From JADGHE01 sp035716025 (GTDB lineage: Bacteria; Pseudomonadota; Alphaproteobacteria; Rhizobiales; Xanthobacteraceae): a stretch of 64,000 nt of DNA. Where the stretch lies: NCBI GenBank assembly GCA_035716025.1, contig DASTKH010000042.1, positions 62,001-126,000 on the forward strand. Reading direction: 5' to 3'. Position 1 is the first letter of the stretch. Every line of letters begins with the position of its first letter. Under the pieces are notes generated by a model that was not told where the DNA came from, made no database searches, and worked only from the letters and a program-made list of their open reading frames with translations. This document shows positions 25,307-33,451 of this stretch, one piece after another. The position numbers and the translations under genes are program-made.

Positions 25307-26326
25307 ATGGCATTCAAGGATAGAAGGCGGAACGAGGGGGGGATGGCCCGGCGCCGCGCGGTGAGGCCTCTGGCGGGGGTGGCTGCGGCTGCGGTTGCGG
25401 CCGCGCTTGCAGGCGCGACCTGGGTCTGGGCGTCGGACGCCTATCCCTCTCGGCCGATCCGGGTCCTCGTCGGGCCGAGCTCGGAGGTCGCGGTGCGGCT
25501 GATCGGCGAGAAGCTGCATCCCCGCATCGGCCAGCCGTTGGTCATCGAGAGCCGCCCGGGCGGCGGCGGCGAGGTCGCGGCGAAGGCGGTCGCCACCGCG
25601 GATCCGGACGGCTACACGCTGCTCTATGCAACCTCCTCCTACACGCTCAACACCGCACTCGGCCTTGCCGGATACGATTTCGTCAACGAGTTCGCACCGA
25701 TCGCGCTGTTCGGCATCACCCCGTTCACGCTGCTGGTGCATCCCTCGGTGCCGGCGAAGTCGGTGCAGGAACTCATCGCTTATGCCAAGTCGAAGCCCGG
25801 CGAGATCAATTGCGGCTCGTCCGGGTTCGGCACACCGCCGCATCTCGGCTGCGAGATGTTCAACGCCATGGCCGGCGTGAAGACGGTGCATGTTCCGTTC
25901 CGCAACGTGTCGGCGGCGCTAAACGGCATTCTGGGCAACCAGGTGCAGATGTTCTTCTCGGTCTCGATCAACGGCAAGCCGCTGGTCGAGGCGGGCAGCC
26001 TGCGGGCGCTCGCCGTCACCACGCCCAAGCCCTCGCGGATTGCGCCGGGGTTGCCGACCATGGATTCGGTCATCCCGGGCTTCATCATCACCGGCTGGGG
26101 GTCGCTCGTCGCGCCCGCAAAGACCCCGCAGCCCGTGATCGAGACCTTGAACAAGGAGGTGATGGGAATCTTGCGAGACCCGGAACTGCAGTCGAAATTT
26201 CTCGTCACGGGAATGGAGCCCTCGGACGTGACCACGCCCGCGGAGTTCAAGACCTTCATCAAGGACGATATCGATCGCTGGAACAAGCTGATCGACAGAG
26301 CGGGGGTCGAGCGCGGGAGGCGCTGA
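25307..26326 (+). CDS. Bug/TctC-family periplasmic substrate-binding protein
   Basis: A 339-residue receptor with a signal peptide that includes an Arg-rich start (MARRRAVRPLAG) and a long alanine-rich hydrophobic core. The mature part opens YPSRPIRVLVGPSSEVAVR, slightly shorter than in other Bug proteins because the usual glycine-rich PxGGxxD loop is reduced to GPSSEVA. SGFGTPPHLGCEMFNA and VPFRNVSAALNGILGNQVQ are standard pocket segments. AAGGAGGAGG lies just upstream of the ATG at 25307. It is the last gene of the ThDP/lactonase operon and of the catabolic region; tRNA-Ser follows 108 bases downstream. Confidence 0.9.
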   Translation: MAFKDRRRNEGGMARRRAVRPLAGVAAAAVAAALAGATWVWASDAYPSRPIRVLVGPSSEVAVRLIGEKLHPRIGQPLVIESRPGGGGEVAAKAVATADPDGYTLLYATSSYTLNTALGLAGYDFVNEFAPIALFGITPFTLLVHPSVPAKSVQELIAYAKSKPGEINCGSSGFGTPPHLGCEMFNAMAGVKTVHVPFRNVSAALNGILGNQVQMFFSVSINGKPLVEAGSLRALAVTTPKPSRIAPGLPTMDSVIPGFIITGWGSLVAPAKTPQPVIETLNKEVMGILRDPELQSKFLVTGMEPSDVTTPAEFKTFIKDDIDRWNKLIDRAGVERGRR

Positions 26327-26372
26327 CGGCGGGCCGTCTGGCGCGGCCGGTGATCCGGTCTGGCGGTCGATC

Positions 26373-26401
26373 TTGTACGGCCGGGCCGTGTTCGATACAT
26401 A
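26373..26401 (+). promoter_or_regulatory. Sigma-70-type promoter of tRNA-Ser
   Basis: TTGTAC (26373-26378) and TACATA (26396-26401) are separated by exactly 17 bases and lie about 33 bases upstream of the tRNA-Ser gene. Confidence 0.65.
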
Positions 26402-26434
26402 GCGGCCGGGCGTTTGCCCGCGCTTGGCGTTCCT

Positions 26435-26524
26435 GGAGAGGTGGCTGAGTGGTTGAAAGCACCGCACTCGAAATGCGGCATACGGGCAACCGTATCGGGG
26501 GTTCGAATCCCTCCCTCTCCGCCA
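26435..26524 (+). tRNA. tRNA-Ser (anticodon CGA)
   Basis: A 90-base class II tRNA. The acceptor stem GGAGAGG pairs with CCTCTCC, the discriminator is G and CCA is encoded. The anticodon stem CCGCA/TGCGG encloses the loop CTCGAAA, giving anticodon CGA at 26469-26471, which reads UCG serine codons. A long variable arm (ACGGGCAACCGT) and the T-loop GGTTCGAATCC are present. Confidence 0.97.
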
Positions 26525-26938
26525 CAAAATATTGATCGGGCTGCAATTTCCGTTGGTTCTGCGCGGCACGCCGAGCCGCATGGTCGGCTCTGCGGGTCGC
26601 GCCCGGTGCAGGGTAACGCGCACCGAAGACGCGAACGCTCTGTCCCGAAGGCACGCCGCTCATCGACGTTGCAAGATCGGGTGGCCAAGTTGCAGTCGCA
26701 GGGTGCAGGATGTGGCGGGAGCCACGGGCAAGCTGCCGGCGGACAACGGCGCGACATTCCCGCCGCACGGTCCCCGGGCGCGCCTCGCCGTCGAGGCAGT
26801 GGCCTTCCGAACGATCTCGGCACTCTCGGCGAGCAAAGGGGCCTGCAGAACCGACACTCCGTTCGGCACGAGACTGTCACCGATGTCTTAGGGGCGTTCC
26901 GTCACCCATGTCTCCGGGCCGGACAAGATGCGAATCGG
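26525..26938. other. Gene-free interval between two tRNA genes
   Basis: These 414 bases hold short open frames on both strands, but none has a plausible start, family motif or ribosome site. No hairpin with a T tract, no integrase fragment and no copy of the tRNA 3' end was found. Confidence 0.6.
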
Positions 26939-27012
26939 TAGCGGGGGAGGGACTCGAACCCCCGACACGCGGATTATGATTCCGCTGCTCTAACCAGCTG
27001 AGCTACCCCGCC
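26939..27012 (-). tRNA. tRNA-Met (anticodon CAT, elongator)
   Basis: A 74-base tRNA to the discriminator A. The acceptor GGCGGGG pairs with CCCCGCT, the D-arm is TAGCTCAGCTGGTTAGAGC, and the anticodon loop ATCATAA gives CAT at 26976-26978. The first base pair is present, unlike in initiator tRNA, so this is the elongator. The genome continues CCG after the discriminator, so the CCA end must be added after transcription. A tRNA-Ile2 with modified CAT is less likely from the acceptor sequence. Confidence 0.93.
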
Positions 27013-27073
27013 GAACCGACGCAAAACTCCCTCTCCCTGCGCGTGGCATCGCAGGGTCCGGAGGCGCGGCACA

Positions 27074-27102
27074 CATCTAGGACATCTCGACGCCGTTTCC
27101 AA
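27074..27102 (-). promoter_or_regulatory. Sigma-70-type promoter of tRNA-Met
   Basis: On the minus strand TTGGAA (27097-27102) and TAGATG (27074-27079) are separated by exactly 17 bases and lie about 60 bases upstream of the tRNA-Met gene. Confidence 0.5.
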
Positions 27103-27132
27103 GCGCTGCGTCGGCGTGGTCGATGCCCTTCT

Positions 27133-29190
27133 TCAATGCAGCGATTGACCGCCGGTCGCCTGCGGCGCGGCGGCCCCGGTCGGCCTATCCCCACGCTTTG
27201 CGAGGCGCGCCTTGGCAGCCTCCACCACGGCCTCGGGGGTAATGCCGAAATACTTGTAGAGGTCCTTGTAGGGCGCGCTCGCGCCGAAGCCGGTCATGCC
27301 TACGAACGCGCCGTCGGCACCGATGATCGCGTCCCAGCCCTGCCGCACGGCGGCTTCGACCCCGATCTTCACCGGCGCGTCGCCGAGAATGACCCGCCGG
27401 GCCGATTCGGGCGCCTCGAAAAGCAGCTCGAAGCACGGAACGGAGACAACCCGGGTCGGCGTCCCGGCCGCCGCGAGTTGCTTCTGCGCCTCGACGGCGA
27501 TCGCGACTTCCGAGCCGCTCGCGAAAAGCGAGACCTGTGCCGTCCCCTCGGCCGCAACGAGCTCATAGGCCCCATAGACGCAGCGATTGCGCCCCTCGCC
27601 GGCCAGGCGCAATTGCGGCAGGGCCTGGCGGGTGAGCGCGATGACGCTTGGCCGCGTGGCGTCTCGCAAGGCAAGCTCCCAGCACTCGATCGTCTCGACC
27701 GCGTCGCAGGGCCGGAAGACCAGGAGGTTCGGAATGGCGCGCAGCGCTGCAAGATGCTCGACCGGCTGGTGCGTCGGCCCGTCCTCGCCGAGGCCGATGG
27801 AATCGTGCGTCATCACGAAGATGACCTGCCGGCCTGTCATCGCGGCAAGCCGGATCGCCGGGCGGCAATAATCGGAAAAAACCAGGAACGTGCCGGAATA
27901 CGGGACAATGCCTCCATGCAGCGCCATGCCGTTCATGGCCGCGGCCATGCCGTGTTCGCGGACCCCATAGTGGATAAAGCGGCCGCCGTAATTCTCGGCT
28001 GAGAGCACGGTCATGCCCTTCGGCCGGGTGTTGTTCGAGCCGGTCAGGTCGGCCGAGCCGCCCACGAGCTCGGGAATGGCCTGCGTGAGGGCGGCGAGGG
28101 CGTTTTCGGAGGCCTGCCGGGTGGCAATGGTCTGCGGTGCGGCCTCGAGCGTCTCCTTGACGCTCCGCACCGCGGCTTCGATCGCCGCCTCGTCGATTTC
28201 CGAGCGGACTCTTCGCTGAAATTCCGAACGGATCTGCCCCGGCGCAGCGGCGAGGCGCTTCTTCCAATCGGCATGGGCGCGCTTGCCGCGTTCGCCGGTC
28301 GCCCGCCAATGCGCGAGGACCTCGGCGGGAATTTCGAAAGGCGCGTGCGGCCAATTGAGCTTCGCCCGTGCGCCGGCGATCTCCTCGGCGCCGAGCGGCG
28401 CGCCGTGCGACTTCTCGCTGCCGGCCTTGGTGGGGGCGCCGAAGGCAATTGTGGTGCGGCAGGCGATGAGGCTTGGCCGATCCGCCGTTCGCGCCTGCTC
28501 GATCGCCGCGGCGATGGCCTGCGGGTCATGCCCGTCGATGCGCATGGCGTTCCAGCCCGCCGCCTCGAAGCGCTTGAGCTGGTCGACGGAGTCGGCGAGC
28601 GAGAGGGGGCCGTCGATGGTGATGCCGTTGTCGTCGAACAGCACGATGAGCCGGGAAAGCCTGAGGTGGCCGGCGAGCGCGATCGCTTCCTGGCTCACGC
28701 CCTCCATCAGATCGCCGTCAGAGGCCAGCACATAGGTGTGATGATCGACGAGGTCGCTGCCGAAGACGGCGGCGAGGTGCCGCTCCGCGATGGCCATTCC
28801 CACGGCGTTGGCGAGGCCCTGGCCGAGCGGCCCCGTCGTGGTCTCGACGCCCGGCGTGACGAAGCTCTCCGGGTGGCCGGGGGTTTTCGAGTGAAGTTGG
28901 CGGAAGCGCTTCAGCTCTTCGATCGGCATGCCCGGATAGCCGGTGAGGTGGAGCAGGGCATAGATCAGCATCGAGCCGTGGCCGGCCGAAAGCACGAAAC
29001 GGTCGCGATCGGGCCAAGCCGGATCGGACGGGTCGAATTTGAGGAACCGGGAGAACAGTACGGTGGCGATGTCCGCGGTGCCCATGGGCATACCGGGATG
29101 GCCGGACTTCGCCTGCTCCACCGCGTCCATGGTCAAGGCCCGGATGGCATTGGCCATCAGATCGTGGGTGGTGCGCGTCATTGTCAGCAT
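27133..29190 (-). CDS. tkt: Transketolase
   Basis: A 685-residue ThDP enzyme of the pentose phosphate and Calvin cycles that moves two-carbon units between sugar phosphates. Transketolase hallmarks are present: SGHPGMPMGTADIATVLF near residue 26, GPLGQGLANAVGMA, the ThDP motif SDGDLMEGVSQEA and the second-domain HDSIGLGEDGPTHQPVEHLAALR. The C-terminal domain is complete. The ATG at 29190 (MLTMTRTTHDL) is preferred; three codons later is another ATG, and the frame stays open to 29253. It is divergent from the DUF4164-zapA pair. Confidence 0.97.
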   Translation of the reverse strand: MLTMTRTTHDLMANAIRALTMDAVEQAKSGHPGMPMGTADIATVLFSRFLKFDPSDPAWPDRDRFVLSAGHGSMLIYALLHLTGYPGMPIEELKRFRQLHSKTPGHPESFVTPGVETTTGPLGQGLANAVGMAIAERHLAAVFGSDLVDHHTYVLASDGDLMEGVSQEAIALAGHLRLSRLIVLFDDNGITIDGPLSLADSVDQLKRFEAAGWNAMRIDGHDPQAIAAAIEQARTADRPSLIACRTTIAFGAPTKAGSEKSHGAPLGAEEIAGARAKLNWPHAPFEIPAEVLAHWRATGERGKRAHADWKKRLAAAPGQIRSEFQRRVRSEIDEAAIEAAVRSVKETLEAAPQTIATRQASENALAALTQAIPELVGGSADLTGSNNTRPKGMTVLSAENYGGRFIHYGVREHGMAAAMNGMALHGGIVPYSGTFLVFSDYCRPAIRLAAMTGRQVIFVMTHDSIGLGEDGPTHQPVEHLAALRAIPNLLVFRPCDAVETIECWELALRDATRPSVIALTRQALPQLRLAGEGRNRCVYGAYELVAAEGTAQVSLFASGSEVAIAVEAQKQLAAAGTPTRVVSVPCFELLFEAPESARRVILGDAPVKIGVEAAVRQGWDAIIGADGAFVGMTGFGASAPYKDLYKYFGITPEAVVEAAKARLAKRGDRPTGAAAPQATGGQSLH

Positions 29191-29461
29191 GGGGCCAGAT
29201 CTCTTGCGAACCGGGCCACTGCGGGACGCCGTTTCGACTTTCCGCGAGGACATGTTGTGCCTCGCCGGTCGCTTCCGCGGCCGTCAGGGAAGAGTCTGGA
29301 ACGAGGCGCGGGACACATAACATGCCACCCCCCCCTGTCAAACGCGCCGCCGAAGGCTGTGTGGCCAAAATCCGGCCTTATCCGCGGGAAAGGCTCGGGG
29401 TTGATCCTCCGTGCCGGCCGCCCCGCGCCCCGGGGTGCCGAATCTGCTAAAGGAGACCGTC

Positions 29462-29743
29462 GTGAGCGACCCGACTCCCATCGAAGCGGCGACCCGCCGG
29501 CTTGCTGCGGCCCTCGAGGGGCTGGATGCGGCTCTCGAGCGCCGCCGCGACGCCGACCGCCGCGAAGCCGCGTTGGCGGCCCAGATTGCGGCGCTCGGCG
29601 CCGACCGCTCGCGCCTTGCCGCCGAACTCGATATCCACGCGGCGCGCGCCCAGCGGCTCGAGACTGCGACCCGCGAGGTCTCCCGCCGGGTGGATTCGGC
29701 GATCGAGGCTGTCCGGGCCGTCGTCGCACGCCAGGAACGTTAG
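29462..29743 (+). CDS. DUF4164-type coiled-coil protein
   Basis: A 93-residue protein, almost entirely helical and charged, with heptad-like repeats (AALERRRDADRREAALAAQ and so on), predicted to form a coiled coil. Small proteins of this kind (DUF4164) occur directly upstream of zapA in Rhizobiales. The GTG at 29462 has AAAGGAG six bases upstream. It lies 36 bases before zapA and is probably co-transcribed with it, so a role in division-ring assembly is possible but not shown by the sequence. Confidence 0.75.
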   Translation: MSDPTPIEAATRRLAAALEGLDAALERRRDADRREAALAAQIAALGADRSRLAAELDIHAARAQRLETATREVSRRVDSAIEAVRAVVARQER

Positions 29744-29779
29744 AGGCGCGCGGAACGGGCGCCGAAAGGGGCGAAGGCG

Positions 29780-30145
29780 ATGTCGCACGTAAACGTCACC
29801 ATCAACGGTCGCCAATATCGGATGGCGTGCGAGGACGGTCAGGAGGATCACCTACGCGCCCTCGCGGAGAGTTTCGACAGGCGCATCGGCAGCCTTCGCG
29901 CCAATTTCGGAGAGATCGGCGATATGCGCCTCACCGTGATGGCCGCGCTGATGCTGGCCGACGAGCTTGCCGAGGCGGAGAGCCGCCTCAAGGCGATCGA
30001 GCAGGAGCGCGACGGTTTGCGCGAGCATGGCGCTGCGACGCAATCGGCCGTCATTGCCGCCCTCAACGCCGCTTCGGAACGAATCGAGGCGGTGACGCGC
30101 GGTCTCAACCAAACGCTCGGCGAAGCCGCGCTGCCCATCGGCTGA
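29780..30145 (+). CDS. zapA: Cell division protein ZapA
   Basis: A 121-residue protein with the ZapA N-terminal domain (VNVTINGRQYRMACEDGQEDHLRALAESFD) followed by a long coiled-coil region. ZapA binds FtsZ and promotes bundling of protofilaments at the division site. It is the second gene of the pair with the DUF4164 protein. In many proteobacteria a 6S RNA gene and the 5-formyltetrahydrofolate cyclo-ligase gene follow zapA. Here only 58 bases separate it from a convergent unrelated gene, and the cyclo-ligase is 11 kb away. Confidence 0.95.
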   Translation: MSHVNVTINGRQYRMACEDGQEDHLRALAESFDRRIGSLRANFGEIGDMRLTVMAALMLADELAEAESRLKAIEQERDGLREHGAATQSAVIAALNAASERIEAVTRGLNQTLGEAALPIG

Positions 30146-30203
30146 ATGCCGGGCGTTCCGCCCGCGCAGGCGGCCCGTAATGCGCGCGGGACCCGCGGCC
30201 CGC

Positions 30204-30977
30204 TTATCGGTTCAAGACGTTGAATCGGAAGTTGAGGCCGACCGTGATCCAGTTCGCATGCTCGCCGGTGATGTTGCGACCATAGATCACGTCGATGTCG
30301 AGGCTCTCGACCGGCGTGAAGCGCAGCCCGAGCTGGGCGCGGGGGTCGCGGTCGACGCCGTCTCCGGCGACACCGAACACCTCGCCGATCAGCGTGAACG
30401 GCTTTGCGAAGCTCCACTCGAATCCGGCGCCCCAGGTGGCGAAATGCTGCCCCACGCTCGGGTCCCACAGCCAGCCGCCGTTGACGTTGACGCGGAGCGC
30501 TTCGTTCACCGCGAAAGTGAACGGCACGTTGAGGAAGACGCCGTTCGTCACGCCATTGGTGAGGTCGTGGGTGACGCCGCCCGAAAGCCCAAGTCCGAGA
30601 CGTCCCGGCTCGATCGGCAGGAAGTTGGTCTTGCCCTTGAGGGTGACGGTCGTGCCCCAGGCGCCGGCATCGCGGAAGCGCTGAAACTGCACGCCGACCT
30701 CGACAGGTCGTCCCAAATTGGCGACGCAAGCCGGCGCGACCGTGCCGATGAAGTCGTGATTGCCCGCGAAGGAGACCCACGATTCGACTTTGCAGGCGCC
30801 GACCTCATCGACGCCCGCGTCGTCGACCGCAAAGGCGCCGCCGGCCGCGCGCGCAGCTTGCGGCGCCGCCGCGACCGCAATCAGCACCGCCGCAGCGACG
30901 GTGGCCGCGCTTGCGCGGCTTCGCCGGGTCGCAACTGCATCGAGAAGAGCTTGAAATCGACAGGTGAATACAGCCAT
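30204..30977 (-). CDS. Predicted outer-membrane beta-barrel protein
   Basis: A 257-residue exported protein. An N-terminal signal peptide (hydrophobic core about residues 24-42, ending near ARAAGGA) is followed by alternating polar/aromatic segments typical of amphipathic beta strands, for example WGTTVTLKGKTNFLPIEPG and ending INVLNR-like with an aromatic/arginine terminus (FRFNVLNR). No catalytic motif is seen. Length and pattern fit small barrel proteins of the transporter or OmpA-barrel type in Alphaproteobacteria. The ATG at 30977 is used; another at 31010 would add eleven residues. Function unknown. Confidence 0.65.
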   Translation of the reverse strand: MAVFTCRFQALLDAVATRRSRASAATVAAAVLIAVAAAPQAARAAGGAFAVDDAGVDEVGACKVESWVSFAGNHDFIGTVAPACVANLGRPVEVGVQFQRFRDAGAWGTTVTLKGKTNFLPIEPGRLGLGLSGGVTHDLTNGVTNGVFLNVPFTFAVNEALRVNVNGGWLWDPSVGQHFATWGAGFEWSFAKPFTLIGEVFGVAGDGVDRDPRAQLGLRFTPVESLDIDVIYGRNITGEHANWITVGLNFRFNVLNR

Positions 30978-31125
30978 GGCGTCGCCCGAGTTGCCGAGGT
31001 CGCAACACATAGGCCGCACTGTGTCCTGCGATCCAGCACCGCGGCGGCCCCCATCGCCGATTTGCGCCGCGCTGTGCGATGGGAACCACAAATTTGCATT
31101 CGAATAATTCTGATCCGGAAAAGCG

Positions 31126-32823
31126 TCAGCGTGCCGGCGTGCCGGCGAGGAAGTCGAAGTCGCAGCCCGCGCCCGCCTGCGTGACGTGTTCGACGTAAAG
31201 CCGGACGTAACCGCGCGCCGGGACAGCAGGCGGCGTCCATGTCGCACGGCGCCGCGCAAGCTCCGCTTCGTCCACGAGCACATCGAGGCGGCGGCCCCGC
31301 GCATCGAGCCGGATACGGTCGCCCGTCTTGACGAGCGCCAGAGGTCCGCCAGCGGCCGCCTCGGGCGCGGCATGCAGCACGACCGTGCCGAAGGCCGTAC
31401 CGCTCATGCGGGCATCGGAGATGCGGACCATGTCCTTCACCCCCTTCGCGCCGAGTTTCTTCGGGATCGGCAGCGCCCCGGCCTCCGGCATACCGGGCGC
31501 TCCGACGGGTCCGGCATTGCGGAGCACCATCACGTGATCCGGTGTCACCTCGAGGGCGGGGTCGTCGATCCGCTGCTCCAGATCGGCCAGGGAGTCGAAG
31601 ACGAGCGCCGGCCCCTCGTGCTGGCAGAGCGCGGGCGTTGCGGCGGAGAGCTTGATCACCGCGCCGTCGGGCGCGAGCGAACCTTTGAGAACCGCAATCG
31701 CTTCGCCGCTGACCACGGGATTGTTGAGCGGCCGGATGACCTCGTCGTCCACATAGGCCGGCCAGCGCGCGATCACTTCGCCAAGCGTTTCGCCGGACAC
31801 GATGCGGGCGGAAAGATCGAGATGGTCCCGTAGGCGGCGCCAGAGGGCGGGCAATGCCCCGCCGACATGGAAATCGGGCGCAAAATGTTCGCCAGCGGGC
31901 CGCAGATTGGCGAGCACGGGCACTTCACGTCCGAGCCGGTCCAACTCGTCGAGGTCGTAAGTCAAACCGGCGCGTCCGGCAATCGCCGCAAGATGCACGA
32001 CGCCGTTGGTCGAGCCGGAGGTCGCCTGCAGCACCGCGGAGGCGTTGCGCAGCGCCGCCTTGGTAAGGAGTTCGCGCGGGCGAGGGCTGCCGCTGCGGGC
32101 CATTTCGACGGCGCGCTTTCCCGTCGCTTCCGCAAGCCGCATGCGTTCCGAGGAGACGGCGGGCGCCGTCGCGGCGCCGGGTAGCGTGAAACCGAGCGTT
32201 TCCGCGATCATCGCCATCGTGCTGGCGGTGCCCATCACCATGCAGGTGCCGGCGGTGGGCATCAGCGCATCGTGGGCGCGGTTGAGGTCGGCCTCGCTGA
32301 TCTGCCCGGCGCGGAACGACGCCCACAGGCGCCTGCAATCGGTGCAGGCGCCCATCGGGCGGCCCTCGTGCATGCCCGACATCATCGGGCCGACCGGGAT
32401 GACGATCGAGGGTATGTCGGCGCTGATCGCGCCCATCAACTCCGCCGGAATGGTCTTGTCGCAGCCTCCGATCAGCACCGCGGAATCGAGGGGCAACGCC
32501 TTGAGCATCTCTTCCGTGTCCATCGCCATGAGATTGCGCAGGAGCATGGAGGTCGGAAACGAGAAGGCCTCGTGGATGGAAATGGTCGGGAAGATGAAGG
32601 GCAGGCCGCCGGCGAGCCGCACGCCGGCCGCCACCTTTTCGGCAAGTTGCCCGGCCGTCCTGTGGCAGGGATTGAAGTCGGAGGCCGTCGAGAGAATCCC
32701 GACGATGGGCCGGTCCAAGGCTTCGTCCGTATAACCCGCTCCCTTCAGGAAGCCGCGCCGCAGAAACAGCGCGAACTCTTCGTCACCGTATTGCGCCAGC
32801 CGCGACCGCAAGCCCCGCTTCAT
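31126..32823 (-). CDS. IlvD/Edd-family dehydratase
   Basis: A 565-residue iron-sulfur dehydratase of the dihydroxy-acid/sugar-acid group. Three cluster-ligand cysteines are in family positions: Cys53 in DFNPCHR, Cys121 in GGCDKTIPAELM and Cys194 in PTAGTCMVMGTA, the pattern of [2Fe-2S] members. Serine of the catalytic GTAFG segment lies near the C-terminus (RISDARMSGTAFGTVVLH). It could be a sugar-acid dehydratase (arabinonate or xylonate type) rather than the biosynthetic IlvD, because it lies among catabolic genes beside succinate-semialdehyde dehydrogenase. Which acid it uses is not determined. Confidence 0.9.
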   Translation of the reverse strand: MKRGLRSRLAQYGDEEFALFLRRGFLKGAGYTDEALDRPIVGILSTASDFNPCHRTAGQLAEKVAAGVRLAGGLPFIFPTISIHEAFSFPTSMLLRNLMAMDTEEMLKALPLDSAVLIGGCDKTIPAELMGAISADIPSIVIPVGPMMSGMHEGRPMGACTDCRRLWASFRAGQISEADLNRAHDALMPTAGTCMVMGTASTMAMIAETLGFTLPGAATAPAVSSERMRLAEATGKRAVEMARSGSPRPRELLTKAALRNASAVLQATSGSTNGVVHLAAIAGRAGLTYDLDELDRLGREVPVLANLRPAGEHFAPDFHVGGALPALWRRLRDHLDLSARIVSGETLGEVIARWPAYVDDEVIRPLNNPVVSGEAIAVLKGSLAPDGAVIKLSAATPALCQHEGPALVFDSLADLEQRIDDPALEVTPDHVMVLRNAGPVGAPGMPEAGALPIPKKLGAKGVKDMVRISDARMSGTAFGTVVLHAAPEAAAGGPLALVKTGDRIRLDARGRRLDVLVDEAELARRRATWTPPAVPARGYVRLYVEHVTQAGAGCDFDFLAGTPAR

Positions 32824-32835
32824 CTTCGCTTTCCT

Positions 32836-32973
32836 TTATGTCCAGGCGTCCGGGCCCGGACATTGCCCGAGGCAAGCGGCTTCGTTCAACGGAAAAGCGC
32901 GTGCACACCCCAAACGCTCGGCCAAGGCATGGACGAAAGGCAGTCCGCCCGGACGGGCGGTCCGGGCGGACAT
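32836..32973 (-). CDS. Possible 45-codon peptide with a CxxxC pair upstream of the dehydratase
   Basis: A short open frame (ATG at 32973, TAA at 32836) whose product begins MSARTARPGGLPFVHALAE and ends near CLGQCPGPDAWT. The RPG...L...AL...CLGQC pattern weakly resembles part of small thioredoxin-like ferredoxin/DUF1636 proteins, which are about three times longer. It ends 12 bases before the dehydratase start. It may be the remnant of a larger gene or a chance frame; no ribosome site is clear. Confidence 0.25.
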   Translation of the reverse strand: MSARTARPGGLPFVHALAERLGCARAFPLNEAACLGQCPGPDAWT

Positions 32974-33031
32974 TCGGATCGGCGCCGGGGGGCGGACGGG
33001 GATTTGCGCCGACCAGAAAGGAAATCGGCGA

Positions 33032-33289
33032 TCAGCAGACCTCGCGATACCCGACGACGTTGCCGAACCGGTCGACCATCGCGACGGTGCGGCAGCGCGG
33101 CTGGGAGGCGGCTGCGGCAATGGCTGCGGTCCCGATGATGGCGGCAGCGATGCCGAGACCCACCCCATGGTGGTGATGGCGATGGCGCCAGTGGCGGGCC
33201 TGTGCGTCATTGGCAGACGCAAGCACGGTGCCGAACAGCGCGAGGGCGGCAAGGGGTACGGCAAGAACCTTCACGGTGCGGCGGATCAT
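33032..33289 (-). CDS. Small exported His-rich protein with a glycine/alanine zipper
   Basis: An 85-residue protein of unknown function. A signal peptide (MIRRTVKVLAVPLAALALFG, cleaved near NDAQA) is followed by RHWRHRHHHHG, a seven-histidine run that could bind metal, then a hydrophobic Gly/Ala segment (about residues 43-61) and a C-terminal part with two cysteines (PRCRTVAM and YREVC). The ATG at 33289 is preceded by AGGAGA. Similar small periplasmic proteins are common in Rhizobiales. A role in metal binding or membrane association is inference from composition only. Confidence 0.65.
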   Translation of the reverse strand: MIRRTVKVLAVPLAALALFGTVLASANDAQARHWRHRHHHHGVGLGIAAAIIGTAAIAAAASQPRCRTVAMVDRFGNVVGYREVC

Positions 33290-33451
33290 GGATGTCTCCT
33301 GTTTCGGCGTTGCGAGGCGTTGTGCACCTTTGTCGCGGGGCCTGCGCGTCCGGTTCAAAGCGCAAGGGGCGGGGCTTTCGGCCGGCGCTCGGGAGGTTCA
33401 TATTGACCGTCAACGGGCCAATGGAGGCGGCTTTTCCGCGGAGGAACGGCA

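Noticed and set aside
26525..26938. Open frames of 60-170 codons between the tRNA genes, considered as small proteins.
   Set aside because: They run through the tRNA genes themselves, lack ribosome sites and have no recognisable motif.
26939..27012. The CAT-anticodon tRNA considered as tRNA-Ile2 or initiator tRNA.
   Set aside because: Acceptor GGCGGGG with a paired first base fits elongator tRNA-Met; the initiator has an unpaired 1-72 position and tRNA-Ile2 has a different acceptor.
30146..30203. 6S RNA expected after zapA.
   Set aside because: Only 58 bases are present before the next gene, and no long near-complementary stem with a central bulge is visible.
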